From: Lachnospiraceae bacterium
GTDB lineage: Bacteria; Bacillota; Clostridia; Lachnospirales; Lachnospiraceae
Reading direction: 5' to 3'
Assembly: GCA_017940415.1 (NCBI GenBank)
Contig: JAGAYR010000027.1
Location: forward strand, 62,001-126,000
Length of the DNA: 64,000 bases
The first letter of the stretch is position 1; each line of letters begins with the position of its first letter. The notes under the pieces are model-generated. The model was given only the letters and a program-made list of their open reading frames with translations. It was not told the origin of the DNA and ran no database searches. Shown here one piece after another: positions 25,714 through 35,559 of the stretch. The translations under genes were made by a program, and so were the position numbers.

Positions 25714-28005
25714 TTATCTGCTTACTTTTCCCTTTACATAAAGAATCTCGGTCTTAAGGGTTTCGGGAACCGTCTGCCCTGAAGCCACAACCTTCTTCTC
25801 CAGAGTCTCGAGCCTGTGGAGCCTCTGTGCCTTCTTGATGTCGCTTCTTTCGATGATCTCGGTGTAAATGGGATTTACTTTATTTTTGGCCGCAAGTACA
25901 GAATCAAACGGGCAATAGGTATACATTATCTGTCTTGCAACTTTGTTCAGTCTGGGCGAACCGTTTCCTTCGTACATTACCCAGAGAGTGTAGTCTCTTA
26001 TGAACATCTCTTTGAAACTGTTCTTCGCTCTCTGAAGTGATGATTTGATCTTCTCTTTGATCTCGGGAGAAAGATCCCTGTTCTTGCGGTAGAACTGGAC
26101 ATAATCGAAATAGTCACTGGTAAGTGAATGATCGCTTACATCGTTCCATCTCGCACCCTGGATTCTCTTGCAAAGCTCCCATCTGAAATCTCCCGTAAGT
26201 CTGATGACCGTATTCAGAAGATCTTCAACATGGAATATGGAGACAGCCATTCTTGCAGGTGAATTTCGAACCTTTCCTTCTATCTCCTGCCACATGACCG
26301 CTCTGGTTCCCATATTGGGCATCAGTATAAAGTCCGGAAGATATTCCACATGTATGGGTTCCTTGGCCATGATCTCATGATTTTCTTTATCAAGAGTCTC
26401 ACGGTAATATGCAGTGAAGTCAATCTTCCTTACGTGATCGAGAGCGGTGGATATCTTATCCAGATCCACAAGACAGTTCTCGGGATCCTTAACACAGGTC
26501 TTTTCCATGAATACGGGGCAGAACGTAGTGATTCTTCCGTATGTGACCTTGTTAGCATTCCTGAAGAAATTATCCAGCTCGAATGTAGCTTTAGCCACAC
26601 CGTCTGCCATTCTCTTCTTTTCCTCTGCGGCATCGATCTTATTCTGGACTTTAAGTTTGTGAACGGTATCCGTATAGTCGGTATCGAACTCATCACGGCT
26701 GGGATCTTTTTTGCCGTTATATATAGCCTTCATCCAGTCATAGAATGTATATATTCCCGCAAAAGAATGATCTGACATTGCAGATGCAAGCTTTGCCAGA
26801 TATGCGGTGTACTTTTTGCCCGCAAGGGTTTCATCCGCGTATCCGAAATACAGGAACATAAGTACAGGGAGAGGCGGCGTTTTCTCAAGCGACTTGAAAA
26901 ATACCGCTTTATATACATCGTAAAATTCCTGAGCTATATGTCTTCTCAGTGTTGATACATCATCATCGATGGATTCGGGATCGTCGACGTTCTTAAGATC
27001 TATCAGATGAGTCTTAAAATCCGTGATCTTCTCGGAATCATCTTCAAGAAAGTCAATGATCGTATCGAGGGAATTCTCAAGTTCCGACAGGGAAACATTA
27101 GCATCTTCGTTTTCTCCGCTTTCCTCTTCGGGAGGATTTTCCGGAAGATTGTCAGCTTTGTCCGCAAACTCATCGATACGGGTCTTGTAGATATCCTGAT
27201 CAAGACCTGCCTCATCATAGTAGGACTCTTCTATGCGGGTGATGGTCCTTCTCAGCTCGAACATCTGGGAACTGCCCTCTTTAAGCCTGAAGAAAAGCTG
27301 AGTCAGATATCCGTAGAGATCCTTGCCGTTCGGCTTGAAATAAAGGTTTCCCAGTTCCTGTCTGAATGAATAGTAATTGTCCAGAAGGTAATATGCCTTC
27401 CTGGAATCCAGGCTGCCCTTTCGGATCATGCCCATGGTGATCGACAGATCGGTTATCACCGTCTTGCCGGTTTCGGACTGATAGAGTTTCATAAGGCCCG
27501 CATAATAATCCGCAAGCCATGTGTCTGATGTTTCCTCCATCATATCCGTATCAAGTTCCGAAGCTTCGCTCAGATCCTGAGCTTTGATCCTGAACTTCCT
27601 GCACATCTCGTTATACAGATCTATGTCTTTAAGCAGCTTCTGATACAGGTCACCCGTATGGATCTCCGAAATCTGACACTGTCCCACAAGACCTGTAATC
27701 TGCTTAAAAAGAGAACAAAGAGATACTCTCGCAAAATCACTGTGTTGCGAAAAGAGCATCTCTAAGTTTTCAAGATTCGTATAAGGGTAAGGAATGACAA
27801 CGGAGTCTGAAACAGCCTTGTATCCGAGGAAGTGCACCTCATTAACAACCTCGGTGATGCCGATGACATCACCTCTTTCGAGCATCATCGCACCGCCGGG
27901 GTAAACAGCGCAGACACGCCCCGAGATAACAAGTCCCAGGGACGTCATTGCGCTGCCTGCTTCAACAATTGTCTGTCCTCTTGTATAGCTTTTGTTTTCA
28001 GCCAT
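25714..28005 (-). CDS. large protein with N-terminal cyclic-nucleotide-binding-like domain
   Basis: 763 residues. The first 100 resemble a CRP/CNB beta-roll (GQTIVEAGSAMTSLGLVISGRVCAVY, then GDVIGITEVV), but the phosphate-binding arginine of the canonical cassette (RxA) is not visible; the spot reads YKAVSD. The rest is mostly helical and unassigned, with an acidic stretch around residues 285-300 (ENPPEEESGENED) and a conserved-looking C-terminal block with Trp/Cys/Arg. There is no HTH, so it is not a CRP-type regulator. The start overlaps the thrS stop by eight bases (ATGGCTGA). Function unknown. Confidence 0.75.
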   Translation of the reverse strand: MAENKSYTRGQTIVEAGSAMTSLGLVISGRVCAVYPGGAMMLERGDVIGITEVVNEVHFLGYKAVSDSVVIPYPYTNLENLEMLFSQHSDFARVSLCSLFKQITGLVGQCQISEIHTGDLYQKLLKDIDLYNEMCRKFRIKAQDLSEASELDTDMMEETSDTWLADYYAGLMKLYQSETGKTVITDLSITMGMIRKGSLDSRKAYYLLDNYYSFRQELGNLYFKPNGKDLYGYLTQLFFRLKEGSSQMFELRRTITRIEESYYDEAGLDQDIYKTRIDEFADKADNLPENPPEEESGENEDANVSLSELENSLDTIIDFLEDDSEKITDFKTHLIDLKNVDDPESIDDDVSTLRRHIAQEFYDVYKAVFFKSLEKTPPLPVLMFLYFGYADETLAGKKYTAYLAKLASAMSDHSFAGIYTFYDWMKAIYNGKKDPSRDEFDTDYTDTVHKLKVQNKIDAAEEKKRMADGVAKATFELDNFFRNANKVTYGRITTFCPVFMEKTCVKDPENCLVDLDKISTALDHVRKIDFTAYYRETLDKENHEIMAKEPIHVEYLPDFILMPNMGTRAVMWQEIEGKVRNSPARMAVSIFHVEDLLNTVIRLTGDFRWELCKRIQGARWNDVSDHSLTSDYFDYVQFYRKNRDLSPEIKEKIKSSLQRAKNSFKEMFIRDYTLWVMYEGNGSPRLNKVARQIMYTYCPFDSVLAAKNKVNPIYTEIIERSDIKKAQRLHRLETLEKKVVASGQTVPETLKTEILYVKGKVSR

Positions 28006-29854
28006 TTATCTGTCCGTCAAGTTCCTGTGCTTTGCTTTCGTTCAGCTTCTTACATGCTGCTACGAATGCATCAACGGGTACATCGTGGAGCTGTTCTTTC
28101 TGGCCTCTTACCGTGATGGAAAGAGTCTTTGATTCTACTTCTTTATCACCGATGACTACGATATAAGGATCCTTCATGGTCTTGAAGAACTTGATCTTCT
28201 CGTTCATGTTCTTATCGGCGTAATCAACCTCTACACGAACACCTGCATCTTCAAGCTTCTTCTGAAGTTCTTTGGTGAAGTCATTGTGCTCGGGCTTAAT
28301 GGGTACAAGCGCAACCTGGTAAGGTGAGATCCAGAAGGGGAATGCACCCTTGAAGTTCTCGATGATGATTCCGATGAATCTCTCGAAGGAACCAAAGATT
28401 GCTCTGTGGATAACGATGGGCTGAGTCATGCTTCCGTCGGCATCCTGATAGGTAAGTCCGAAATTGTGAGGAAGCTGGAAGTCAAGCTGGATGGTTCCGC
28501 ACTGCCATTCTCTTCCGAGTGCGTCCTTCATCTGAAGGTCGATCTTGGGTCCGTAGAATGCGCCGTCACCTTCGTTGATCTCGTATCCTCCCTCTCCGTA
28601 CTTCTTATCAAGGATCTTCTTAAGAGCTGCTTCCGCTCTGTCCCAGGTCTCGATCTCACCCATGAAATCTTCGGGTCTGGTTGAAAGTTCTGCTCTGTAG
28701 GTTACTCCGAAAGTGGAGTAGATCTGGTCTGCGATCTCCATGATGTCGGCGATCTCTTCCTCGATCTGTGACTCCATTACGAATGTATGGTCATCATCCT
28801 GACGGAACTCCTGTACACGGAAGAGTCCGTTCATCTGTCCGGATTTCTCCTTACGGTGTACAAGACCTACCTCGTTGTAACGGATGGGAAGTTCCTTGTA
28901 GGAGTGAATGGTTCTCTTATATGCGTTCATTGCGTTGGGACAGCTCATGGGCTTTGCAGCCATGGTGTCGTCATCGTTCTGATCGTATACGGGATTAAGG
29001 GTAACCTCTGACTGTGAACCGTCTTCCTGAGGGATAAGTGCCTTGGCATCTATATTGCCGAGAACCCCGGGCACGATGAACATGTTGTTAACGTAGTGAG
29101 CCCAGTGTCCGCTGATGAGCCAGAGCTTCTTGTTGTTGATGATGGGAGTCTTGATCTCCTGATATCCGTGCTTGTCGTGAATCTCTCTCCAGAACTCCAT
29201 GAGGGTTCTGTAGAGTCTCCATCCTCTGGGAAGCCAGTAAGGCATTCCGGGAGCTGATTCGCTGAACATGAACAGGTCGAGCTTGGGTCCGAGTTTCTTG
29301 TGATCTCTTTCCATAGCTTCTCTGATCATATTGAGGTGAGCCTTGAGTTCGTCCTTGTTGGGGAATGCATAGACATAGATTCTCTGCATTACATCCCTCT
29401 TCTGGTCGCCTCTCCAGTATGCTGCGGATGCGCTTCTTACTTTGAATGCGCAGCCCATGAGCTCTCTGGAATTTTCTACGTGAGGTCCGCGGCAAAGATC
29501 TACGTAATCATCACCGGTGTAATAAACGGTGAGTTTCTCATCTTCGGGAAGGTCATTGATGATCTCGGTCTTGAACTTCTGATCCTTGAACATCTCGAGA
29601 GCATCTGCCTTCGAGATTTCCTCTCTTCTCCAGTCTTCTTTTCTCTTGATTATCTCGTTCATCTTATTTTCGATGACCTGATAATCCTCCTCCGTGACCG
29701 CACGGGGAAGCACGAAATCATAGTAACAACCGTCGGAGATCTGAGGTCCGATGGCGTACTGTACGTTTTCTTTTCCGTAGATTTCGATGACTGCTTTTGC
29801 CAGAACGTGGGCAATAGAATGACGATAGAGACTTAAAAACATTTCCTGATCCAT
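27998..29854 (-). CDS. thrS: threonyl-tRNA synthetase lacking the TGS domain
   Basis: 618 residues. The chain starts directly at the editing domain (RHSIAHVLAKAV; the zinc-type HxxxH and LCRGPH cysteine are present), so the 60-residue N-terminal TGS domain of standard ThrRS is absent. The catalytic core keeps the zinc ligands in KPMSC, DDDHTF and VIHRAIFGSFERF. An extra 30 or so residues (around 255-290) precede the KPMSC motif. A C-terminal anticodon-binding domain is present. GAAAGGAG precedes the ATG at 29854. No T-box is visible upstream. Confidence 0.93.
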   Translation of the reverse strand: MDQEMFLSLYRHSIAHVLAKAVIEIYGKENVQYAIGPQISDGCYYDFVLPRAVTEEDYQVIENKMNEIIKRKEDWRREEISKADALEMFKDQKFKTEIINDLPEDEKLTVYYTGDDYVDLCRGPHVENSRELMGCAFKVRSASAAYWRGDQKRDVMQRIYVYAFPNKDELKAHLNMIREAMERDHKKLGPKLDLFMFSESAPGMPYWLPRGWRLYRTLMEFWREIHDKHGYQEIKTPIINNKKLWLISGHWAHYVNNMFIVPGVLGNIDAKALIPQEDGSQSEVTLNPVYDQNDDDTMAAKPMSCPNAMNAYKRTIHSYKELPIRYNEVGLVHRKEKSGQMNGLFRVQEFRQDDDHTFVMESQIEEEIADIMEIADQIYSTFGVTYRAELSTRPEDFMGEIETWDRAEAALKKILDKKYGEGGYEINEGDGAFYGPKIDLQMKDALGREWQCGTIQLDFQLPHNFGLTYQDADGSMTQPIVIHRAIFGSFERFIGIIIENFKGAFPFWISPYQVALVPIKPEHNDFTKELQKKLEDAGVRVEVDYADKNMNEKIKFFKTMKDPYIVVIGDKEVESKTLSITVRGQKEQLHDVPVDAFVAACKKLNESKAQELDGQING

Positions 29855-29908
29855 AAAATTTTTCTCCTTTCATGCGTCCTGCTACCGGCAGGAATTCGCT
29901 TAAAACAA

Positions 29909-29939
29909 ATAGGGCAAGCCTAAGCAAGGCTTACCCTAT
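29909..29939 (-). terminator. terminator-like hairpin between the GLUG gene and thrS
   Basis: Stem ATAGGG-AAGCC/GGCTT-CCCTAT with one unpaired base per side, then TTTGTTTT on the minus strand. It could end the upstream surface-protein transcript or act in the thrS leader. It directly adjoins the thrS promoter, so its role is ambiguous. Confidence 0.6.
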
Positions 29940-29968
29940 ATTCTATAACGATTGTTTGGCATTAGCAA
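29940..29968 (-). promoter_or_regulatory. thrS promoter TTGCTA-N17-TAGAAT
   Basis: Minus-strand -35 TTGCTA (29963-29968), 17-base spacer, and -10 TAGAAT (29940-29945). The predicted start point lies within the 5' arm of the hairpin at 29909-29939. Confidence 0.5.
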
Positions 29969-29990
29969 GGCAAAAAAGCCCCGAAACGCC

Positions 29991-32900
29991 TTATTTTTCC
30001 GAAGTTTTTGTGCCTCCGGAAGTTCGTTTGACGGAACGTGACGCTTTAACAATGAGTGCCACCGCTCCGGCAAGTAAAAGAATGGCTATTGCCGCATATC
30101 CCGCATATTTGAGTTTTTCGTCGGGAGTCCGGGTTATGGCATACATGGCCACGGCAGAATCCATGGTCAGCTGAGCATAGCTTCCTTCCGCGGAAAAATC
30201 AACCGCGGTCCATGTTCCGTTTTTGCGAGTCCAAACGCTGTACTCTTCATAAGGGCTGTAAAGTCTGAGCTCTCCCGAAAAAGAATTCAGGTCCCCGCTG
30301 CCTTCAAAGCACACACTGTATATTGTGACATCGGTATATGCGCTTCCGTCATCAGGTTCAAAAGGAGCGTCCGTGATTGATGCGGTAAGTACGTCCGTTG
30401 CTTTGAACTGCCCCTGCATCAATGCAACAGGTTTGCCCGCATCATGATATTCTTTCTCGGTCCTGATGACTGCGACGTGGGATACATATTCCGCTTCGAT
30501 CATGAGATTGCCGGTAACCCTCACACCGGACAGATCCGGCCATATTCCGTAGCTTCCATCCTTATCGGGTATTGAAGGGAGATTCAGATTCTCCACTCTG
30601 TCTCCGTATGATGCCCTGACCTCCGACAGTATCTTACCGTCTGCAACAAATATGACTTTAAAATTGCTGAATTCATCGGGAATCCCTTTAAGGAGAAGAG
30701 AATCCTCATAAGCCAGCTCGGAAGCGATACCGTCGTAGCTGATATCATCTATTCCGTAATAGTCACCGGAAACATAATAATTTCCGTAGAAATCTGTGCT
30801 GTCTATACTCTCCGTTTCGGAATCCCTGAGAATCTGACCTGCTACGGCTCCGCACTTTCCGTCTATATCCTTGAATATGGGCATCGATACGCAGTTCTTT
30901 ACTTTCTCCGCATATCCCGCTATTCCGCCTGCAAATCCTTTTCCCGAAAGAGTACAAAGAGCATAGGACGAAACGATGCTTCCATGGGAGGAACCTGCAA
31001 CTCCTCCGATGTATTCTCCTTCTTCTGAGATAATTCCGCCGTATCCTCTGCATCCCTTGATACATCCGTGTTCCATGTTTCCGGCTATTCCGCCGCCACA
31101 TGTACTTCTCAGTCTGACCACTCCGGAATTTTCACAATCCTGAACTATGCTGGATATGGCATAGCCTTCACCTGCACTTAAGTCAAATGTCATGATGACA
31201 CTGCTTTCAAGATTTTCATCATCTACCGACAGATTACCGGCTATTCCTCCGACGTTGATATCGCCGGATGCGGAACCGTAATTGATGCATCCGATGGTCC
31301 TTCCGTTTATCATATCCGGATTATCCGCTTCGGAAACATCGGAGAAAAGATACTTTATTCCCTCATCCTGAGTTCCGCTTATCAGGTCGTCTATCAGCCT
31401 GTATGTATCGTTGATACTTGCATTCACAGCCATGATGTCATTTGACAGCTGTGTTGAATACATATTTGCAACACTGATAAGAACATCGCTTGCGTATCTT
31501 ACCTGCTGCAGGTCATTTGCAATGATCTCACTGTTTTTATCCAGATTATCGAGAGCGGAATTCCACCTTCCTATCTCACCGTTGATGGAAGAATTAATCT
31601 CGTTACCGATCTGCTCTCTTTCGTGCTGAGCTTCCTCACGGGCTTCTTCATTTTCTTTTTCCGCTTCCTGCTTAAGTTCATCGGCTTCTTCCTTAAGCTC
31701 ATCCGGGATCACGGGATCGTCATAGTGCTCTATCAGCTCCATCAGTTCATCGTAGGAAGGAATATCCTGCGCGGTAAGTTCATCGAACAGCTCACTATAG
31801 CTTTCACGAACGGAATCCGCCGCAGCCTTGCCGGCATTTTCCGCCTGCTGTTCTATCATGCCTGACCAGTCACGATTGTCATCGAGTTTATAATCCGATG
31901 CATTTCCTGTCATAGACTGTGCATCATCCATAGCCTTTCCGGATGCCGCCTGAAGTGCCGCAAGTGCTTCCTGAATATCGGGAGTGGCGCCTGCCGCATC
32001 CGATGCCACATGGTTTGTAAGCGCGTTGATCCTTGCTATTGAATCGGTTATGGACTTTGCTTTATCTACTTCAATGTAGGGTTCCTGCTGACCGACTATG
32101 CCGCCTACATCTTTCTTGCCCTTTACGGGTCCGTAGTTGGTGCATCCGTATATAATTCCGGATTGCCTTCCGCAGATTCCACCCACGTTGTATCCGACTC
32201 TCTCGTAGCCGACAATACCTTCGTTTCCGGAATCAGTGATTATTCCTCTGGAAAAACCGGTAATACCTCCGATATCAACTCCGGGCTGATAAGAAACAAT
32301 GGATACGTCTCCGGTTATCTCGGATATGATATCAACCTGTCTTTCGTCATTTTCGGAAACCCACTCGGGAGTAGAATCTATGCTTCCGTAGTTTACACAG
32401 TTTCTGATGGCACCGTAATTTCTTCCGCTGATGCCGCCCGTATAATAAAATCCCGTTATCTCGGCAAGATTCTTACAGCCCGTGATAAGGCCGTCTCTTC
32501 CGTTGATTCCGCAGATTCCGCCGGTTGAAGTATCACCATTAACGGCGCCCTTGGCAAAACAATTCTTGATAACACCGTCATTTACTCCGGCTATGATGCC
32601 GGTTACGTACCCGTCACCCGCAGCGATGATATCAGCATCCACAGAAAGGTTTTGTACTATTCCCGTTTTTCCCACATACCTGAAAAGACCCTGTACATAT
32701 CCCGTGCCTTCGTTATTGTATCCGTAAATAGTATGTCCGTTACCGTCGAAAAGTCCCGAGAAAATAGGGATGCCGGTAAATTCATCACTCGTAAGTTTGA
32801 TGTCATTTTTAAGCACAACATATTTATCGTATGACCAGCTCTCCGAATGGCAGTTTTCCGCAAATTCGATGAGCTCGGCCTGAGTGCTTATATCTATCTC

Positions 32901-33029
32901 GGTAAATCCGCTTAAGGGACTTTCGGCAGCGCGGACCGTTCCCGAAAAGGCGACTGCAAGGGGACATACCGTAAGAATCCCCGCCAGCACAAGTGCAGTG
33001 ACAGTTTTGAACGAAATATTATTTCTCAT
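29991..33029 (-). CDS. large GLUG-repeat surface protein with C-terminal membrane anchor
   Basis: About 1012 residues. Signal peptide (to about residue 35, ...GTVRAAE), then many GLUG-like repeats such as GGICGINGRDGLITGC and GGISGRNYGAIRNC. These form a beta-helix in adhesin-like proteins. A central helical/coiled segment (about 340-560) is rich in Glu/Lys/Gln, and is followed by more GLUG repeats. A C-terminal membrane segment (AGYAAIAILLLAGAVALIV) ends in a basic tail. I chose the ATG at 33029 over a GTG three bases earlier; GGAGGTG precedes it. It follows the MMPL transporter with an 11-base overlap. Confidence 0.85.
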   Translation of the reverse strand: MRNNISFKTVTALVLAGILTVCPLAVAFSGTVRAAESPLSGFTEIDISTQAELIEFAENCHSESWSYDKYVVLKNDIKLTSDEFTGIPIFSGLFDGNGHTIYGYNNEGTGYVQGLFRYVGKTGIVQNLSVDADIIAAGDGYVTGIIAGVNDGVIKNCFAKGAVNGDTSTGGICGINGRDGLITGCKNLAEITGFYYTGGISGRNYGAIRNCVNYGSIDSTPEWVSENDERQVDIISEITGDVSIVSYQPGVDIGGITGFSRGIITDSGNEGIVGYERVGYNVGGICGRQSGIIYGCTNYGPVKGKKDVGGIVGQQEPYIEVDKAKSITDSIARINALTNHVASDAAGATPDIQEALAALQAASGKAMDDAQSMTGNASDYKLDDNRDWSGMIEQQAENAGKAAADSVRESYSELFDELTAQDIPSYDELMELIEHYDDPVIPDELKEEADELKQEAEKENEEAREEAQHEREQIGNEINSSINGEIGRWNSALDNLDKNSEIIANDLQQVRYASDVLISVANMYSTQLSNDIMAVNASINDTYRLIDDLISGTQDEGIKYLFSDVSEADNPDMINGRTIGCINYGSASGDINVGGIAGNLSVDDENLESSVIMTFDLSAGEGYAISSIVQDCENSGVVRLRSTCGGGIAGNMEHGCIKGCRGYGGIISEEGEYIGGVAGSSHGSIVSSYALCTLSGKGFAGGIAGYAEKVKNCVSMPIFKDIDGKCGAVAGQILRDSETESIDSTDFYGNYYVSGDYYGIDDISYDGIASELAYEDSLLLKGIPDEFSNFKVIFVADGKILSEVRASYGDRVENLNLPSIPDKDGSYGIWPDLSGVRVTGNLMIEAEYVSHVAVIRTEKEYHDAGKPVALMQGQFKATDVLTASITDAPFEPDDGSAYTDVTIYSVCFEGSGDLNSFSGELRLYSPYEEYSVWTRKNGTWTAVDFSAEGSYAQLTMDSAVAMYAITRTPDEKLKYAGYAAIAILLLAGAVALIVKASRSVKRTSGGTKTSEK

Positions 33030-35514
33030 CACGCACCTCCTTATTTTCCTCTATTTCAGGCGCATCTCCACCCGGAATCTCCTGCATGGATCCCATGGTG
33101 ACAACCGCAGCAACTTCGCCTCTTACCAGTGCATGCATCTCACCGATGACGGTTCCGTTTATCTGTCCTCTTACAAATCCGTCTACTCTTACTGTTCCGA
33201 ATCCGCGGTTAAGCTTAATGGGAACAGATACTTCGAAGGATGTCTTCTCGATTATCTTCTCACCGACCATAAGGATCTGAGGAAGTACAAACATTACCAG
33301 GATTATGGATATGGTGGTTCCTCGTCCGAGACACTGACCGATACCGCATATGGTTGCATCTGATGAAAGACGTCCTATGGCAACACCGGACAATACCATC
33401 ATGGATCCCGAAGTGATAATTGTGGGGAATGCGAAATTCAAAGTCTCTATAACGGCTTCTTTTTTACTCATGATCTTACGAAGTTCCGTATATCTGCCGG
33501 AGATAACGATCGCGTAATCGATGTTTGCACCCATCTGAATGGAGCTGACTATCAGGTATCCCATGAAAAAGAGATAAGTATGCTGGATCGTAGGGAATGA
33601 GAAATTGATCCAGATAGCTCCCTGAATTACCAGTATCAGAAGAACAGGCATGCCGGCGGACAGGAATGTGAACAGAAGAACCGCAAGAACCGCCAGTATG
33701 GACACAACGCTTACAACCATGTTATCGCGTGCGAAGGTCTTCATAAGATCGTACTGGCTGGTGGATTCACCCGCGATCAGTATCTTATCCGCACCGTCAT
33801 AATATCTGCCTGCGATCTGATGCATCTCATCCAGGAATGCAAAAGTCTCATCACCCTCTTCGGGAAGAGTCAGGTACACGAGGATTCTGCTGTATTCCTC
33901 ACCTTGAAGCTGATCTTTGGCCATCTGCATCTGAGCATCGGCTTCCCTCAAGGTATCCATAAGATCGTCATCAAGGGTTACATATCCTTCTTCAACCTCG
34001 TCATACAGGAACATGACAATATCGATGAGAGGGATCTTATATCCGGAAAATCCGTTGATTATCTTGGCGTAATTTTCATCGCCTATGGCGTATGCCATAT
34101 ACAGAAGTTCGGACACTTCGTAATCCACATTGAAAAGTTCCGAGAACTCTCTGGCACTGAGAGCATCGGTAAGCATATAACCGTCCATGGCTTCCGTATT
34201 AGCAAGTCCCTGGCAATGATCGACTTCCGGCATGGATTCCAGTGTCTTCATCAGCAGGGCTTCTTTTTCATAATTGCCCGCAGGAACCATCATAGCCACG
34301 AAATTCTTATCGCCGAATGCGGAAGTGATCATTTCATCCGCAATCTGAGTTTCATTTTTGACCGGAGTCTCTATCATGGAATATCCGTATACGTAAGGAC
34401 AGTTACTTGAAAGATGGAACGCATATATTACCGCAAGTACAAATATCGGAGGAATGATGATCCTCGTCAGATAATCGAACTTTCCGATAAAAGAAATCTT
34501 CGGAATAAAGCTCTTATGCCTTGTTTTATCCATGGCTTTTCCGAATACAATGATAAGTCCGGGCATAAGCAGGAACACGGACAGGAGTGAGAAGAATATG
34601 GCCTTTATCAGACAGATGGCCATATCCTTACCTATTCCGTACTGCATGAACATCATGGCTATAAGTCCGCCTACGGTTGTGAGTGAACTGGAGCAGATCT
34701 CGGGGATTGCTTTGGAAAGAGCGACGATATCCGCCTCTCTTATGTCCAGAGTCCTGTGTTCTTCTTTGTACCTGTTACAGAAAATGATTGCATAGTCAAC
34801 GGACAGAGCCAGCTGCAGGACTATGGTAACGGAATCGGATACAAAAGAGATCGTTCCCAGGAAGAAGTTTGTTCCCGCGGCAAGAACCGCTGAAGCGCCG
34901 AAAGTAAGGAGCAGCACGGGAACTTCCGCATATGTCGATGATGTAAAGATGAGCACGGAGAGAACAACCACAACAACCAGAGCAGATACTACCTTCATTT
35001 CCTGTGCGATTATCTCCGCTGCCTGGTCGCCCATGGAGGTGCTGACATAGATATCGTATCCCGAGAGTTCCTCCTTGATCTCATCAAGACCTTCAAGGCA
35101 TCTCTCATCATCTTCGGGATATGCAAAAGTAATATCATACAGCGCGGAGAAATCATTATAATGATCCGATCCGTCGCCGAATGATACCATCGTTACATCA
35201 TCACGCGCATCAATTATGTCATATATATCTTCTGCTTCATCATAGGTGATGTTTGTCACCATGAGCGAAGCGCTTCCGTATGTGATGAACTGATCATCCA
35301 TCAAGTCCAGCGCCCTGCGGGTTTCGGTGGTATCGGGCAGATAAGCGGCCAGATCATTTTCTACTTTGACCCACTTTGAAGCTATGGCACTGAAGATAAG
35401 TGCAATTCCTATCAAAAGAAAGAACAGGTTCCTTCTGTCTACTATAAATGTGGCAACTTTCAACATGAATGAGTTGTCGGTTTCTTCTTTTCGTTTGTTT
35501 TTCGTATTATCCAA
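33019..35514 (-). CDS. MMPL/RND-family membrane transporter
   Basis: 831 residues, about 12 membrane segments in two repeats, each with a large extracytoplasmic loop. The first repeat carries the sterol-sensing-like stretch with SVDYAIIFCNRYKEE and the second GANIDYAIVISGRYTEL, both with the GxxxDY motif of MMPL proteins. These export lipids or other hydrophobic or cell-surface substrates using the proton gradient. The start codon is TTG, supported by GGAGG seven bases upstream (35521-35525). Coupling to the GLUG gene suggests a joint surface role. Confidence 0.87.
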   Translation of the reverse strand: MDNTKNKRKEETDNSFMLKVATFIVDRRNLFFLLIGIALIFSAIASKWVKVENDLAAYLPDTTETRRALDLMDDQFITYGSASLMVTNITYDEAEDIYDIIDARDDVTMVSFGDGSDHYNDFSALYDITFAYPEDDERCLEGLDEIKEELSGYDIYVSTSMGDQAAEIIAQEMKVVSALVVVVVLSVLIFTSSTYAEVPVLLLTFGASAVLAAGTNFFLGTISFVSDSVTIVLQLALSVDYAIIFCNRYKEEHRTLDIREADIVALSKAIPEICSSSLTTVGGLIAMMFMQYGIGKDMAICLIKAIFFSLLSVFLLMPGLIIVFGKAMDKTRHKSFIPKISFIGKFDYLTRIIIPPIFVLAVIYAFHLSSNCPYVYGYSMIETPVKNETQIADEMITSAFGDKNFVAMMVPAGNYEKEALLMKTLESMPEVDHCQGLANTEAMDGYMLTDALSAREFSELFNVDYEVSELLYMAYAIGDENYAKIINGFSGYKIPLIDIVMFLYDEVEEGYVTLDDDLMDTLREADAQMQMAKDQLQGEEYSRILVYLTLPEEGDETFAFLDEMHQIAGRYYDGADKILIAGESTSQYDLMKTFARDNMVVSVVSILAVLAVLLFTFLSAGMPVLLILVIQGAIWINFSFPTIQHTYLFFMGYLIVSSIQMGANIDYAIVISGRYTELRKIMSKKEAVIETLNFAFPTIITSGSMMVLSGVAIGRLSSDATICGIGQCLGRGTTISIILVMFVLPQILMVGEKIIEKTSFEVSVPIKLNRGFGTVRVDGFVRGQINGTVIGEMHALVRGEVAAVVTMGSMQEIPGGDAPEIEENKEVRDEK

Positions 35515-35559
35515 CCCTTCACCTCCGAATTCGTTTCCAAATCCCTTAAAAGCACATAA

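Noticed and set aside
27998..29854. Two separate genes or a frameshift at the shortened ThrRS N-terminus
   Set aside because: The upstream 136 bases hold a promoter and hairpin, not a lost TGS reading frame, and the start has a strong ribosome site; the domain is absent, not broken off.
29855..29990. T-box leader for thrS
   Set aside because: No AGGGTGGNACCGCG-type motif and no specifier-loop structure; the gap is too short.
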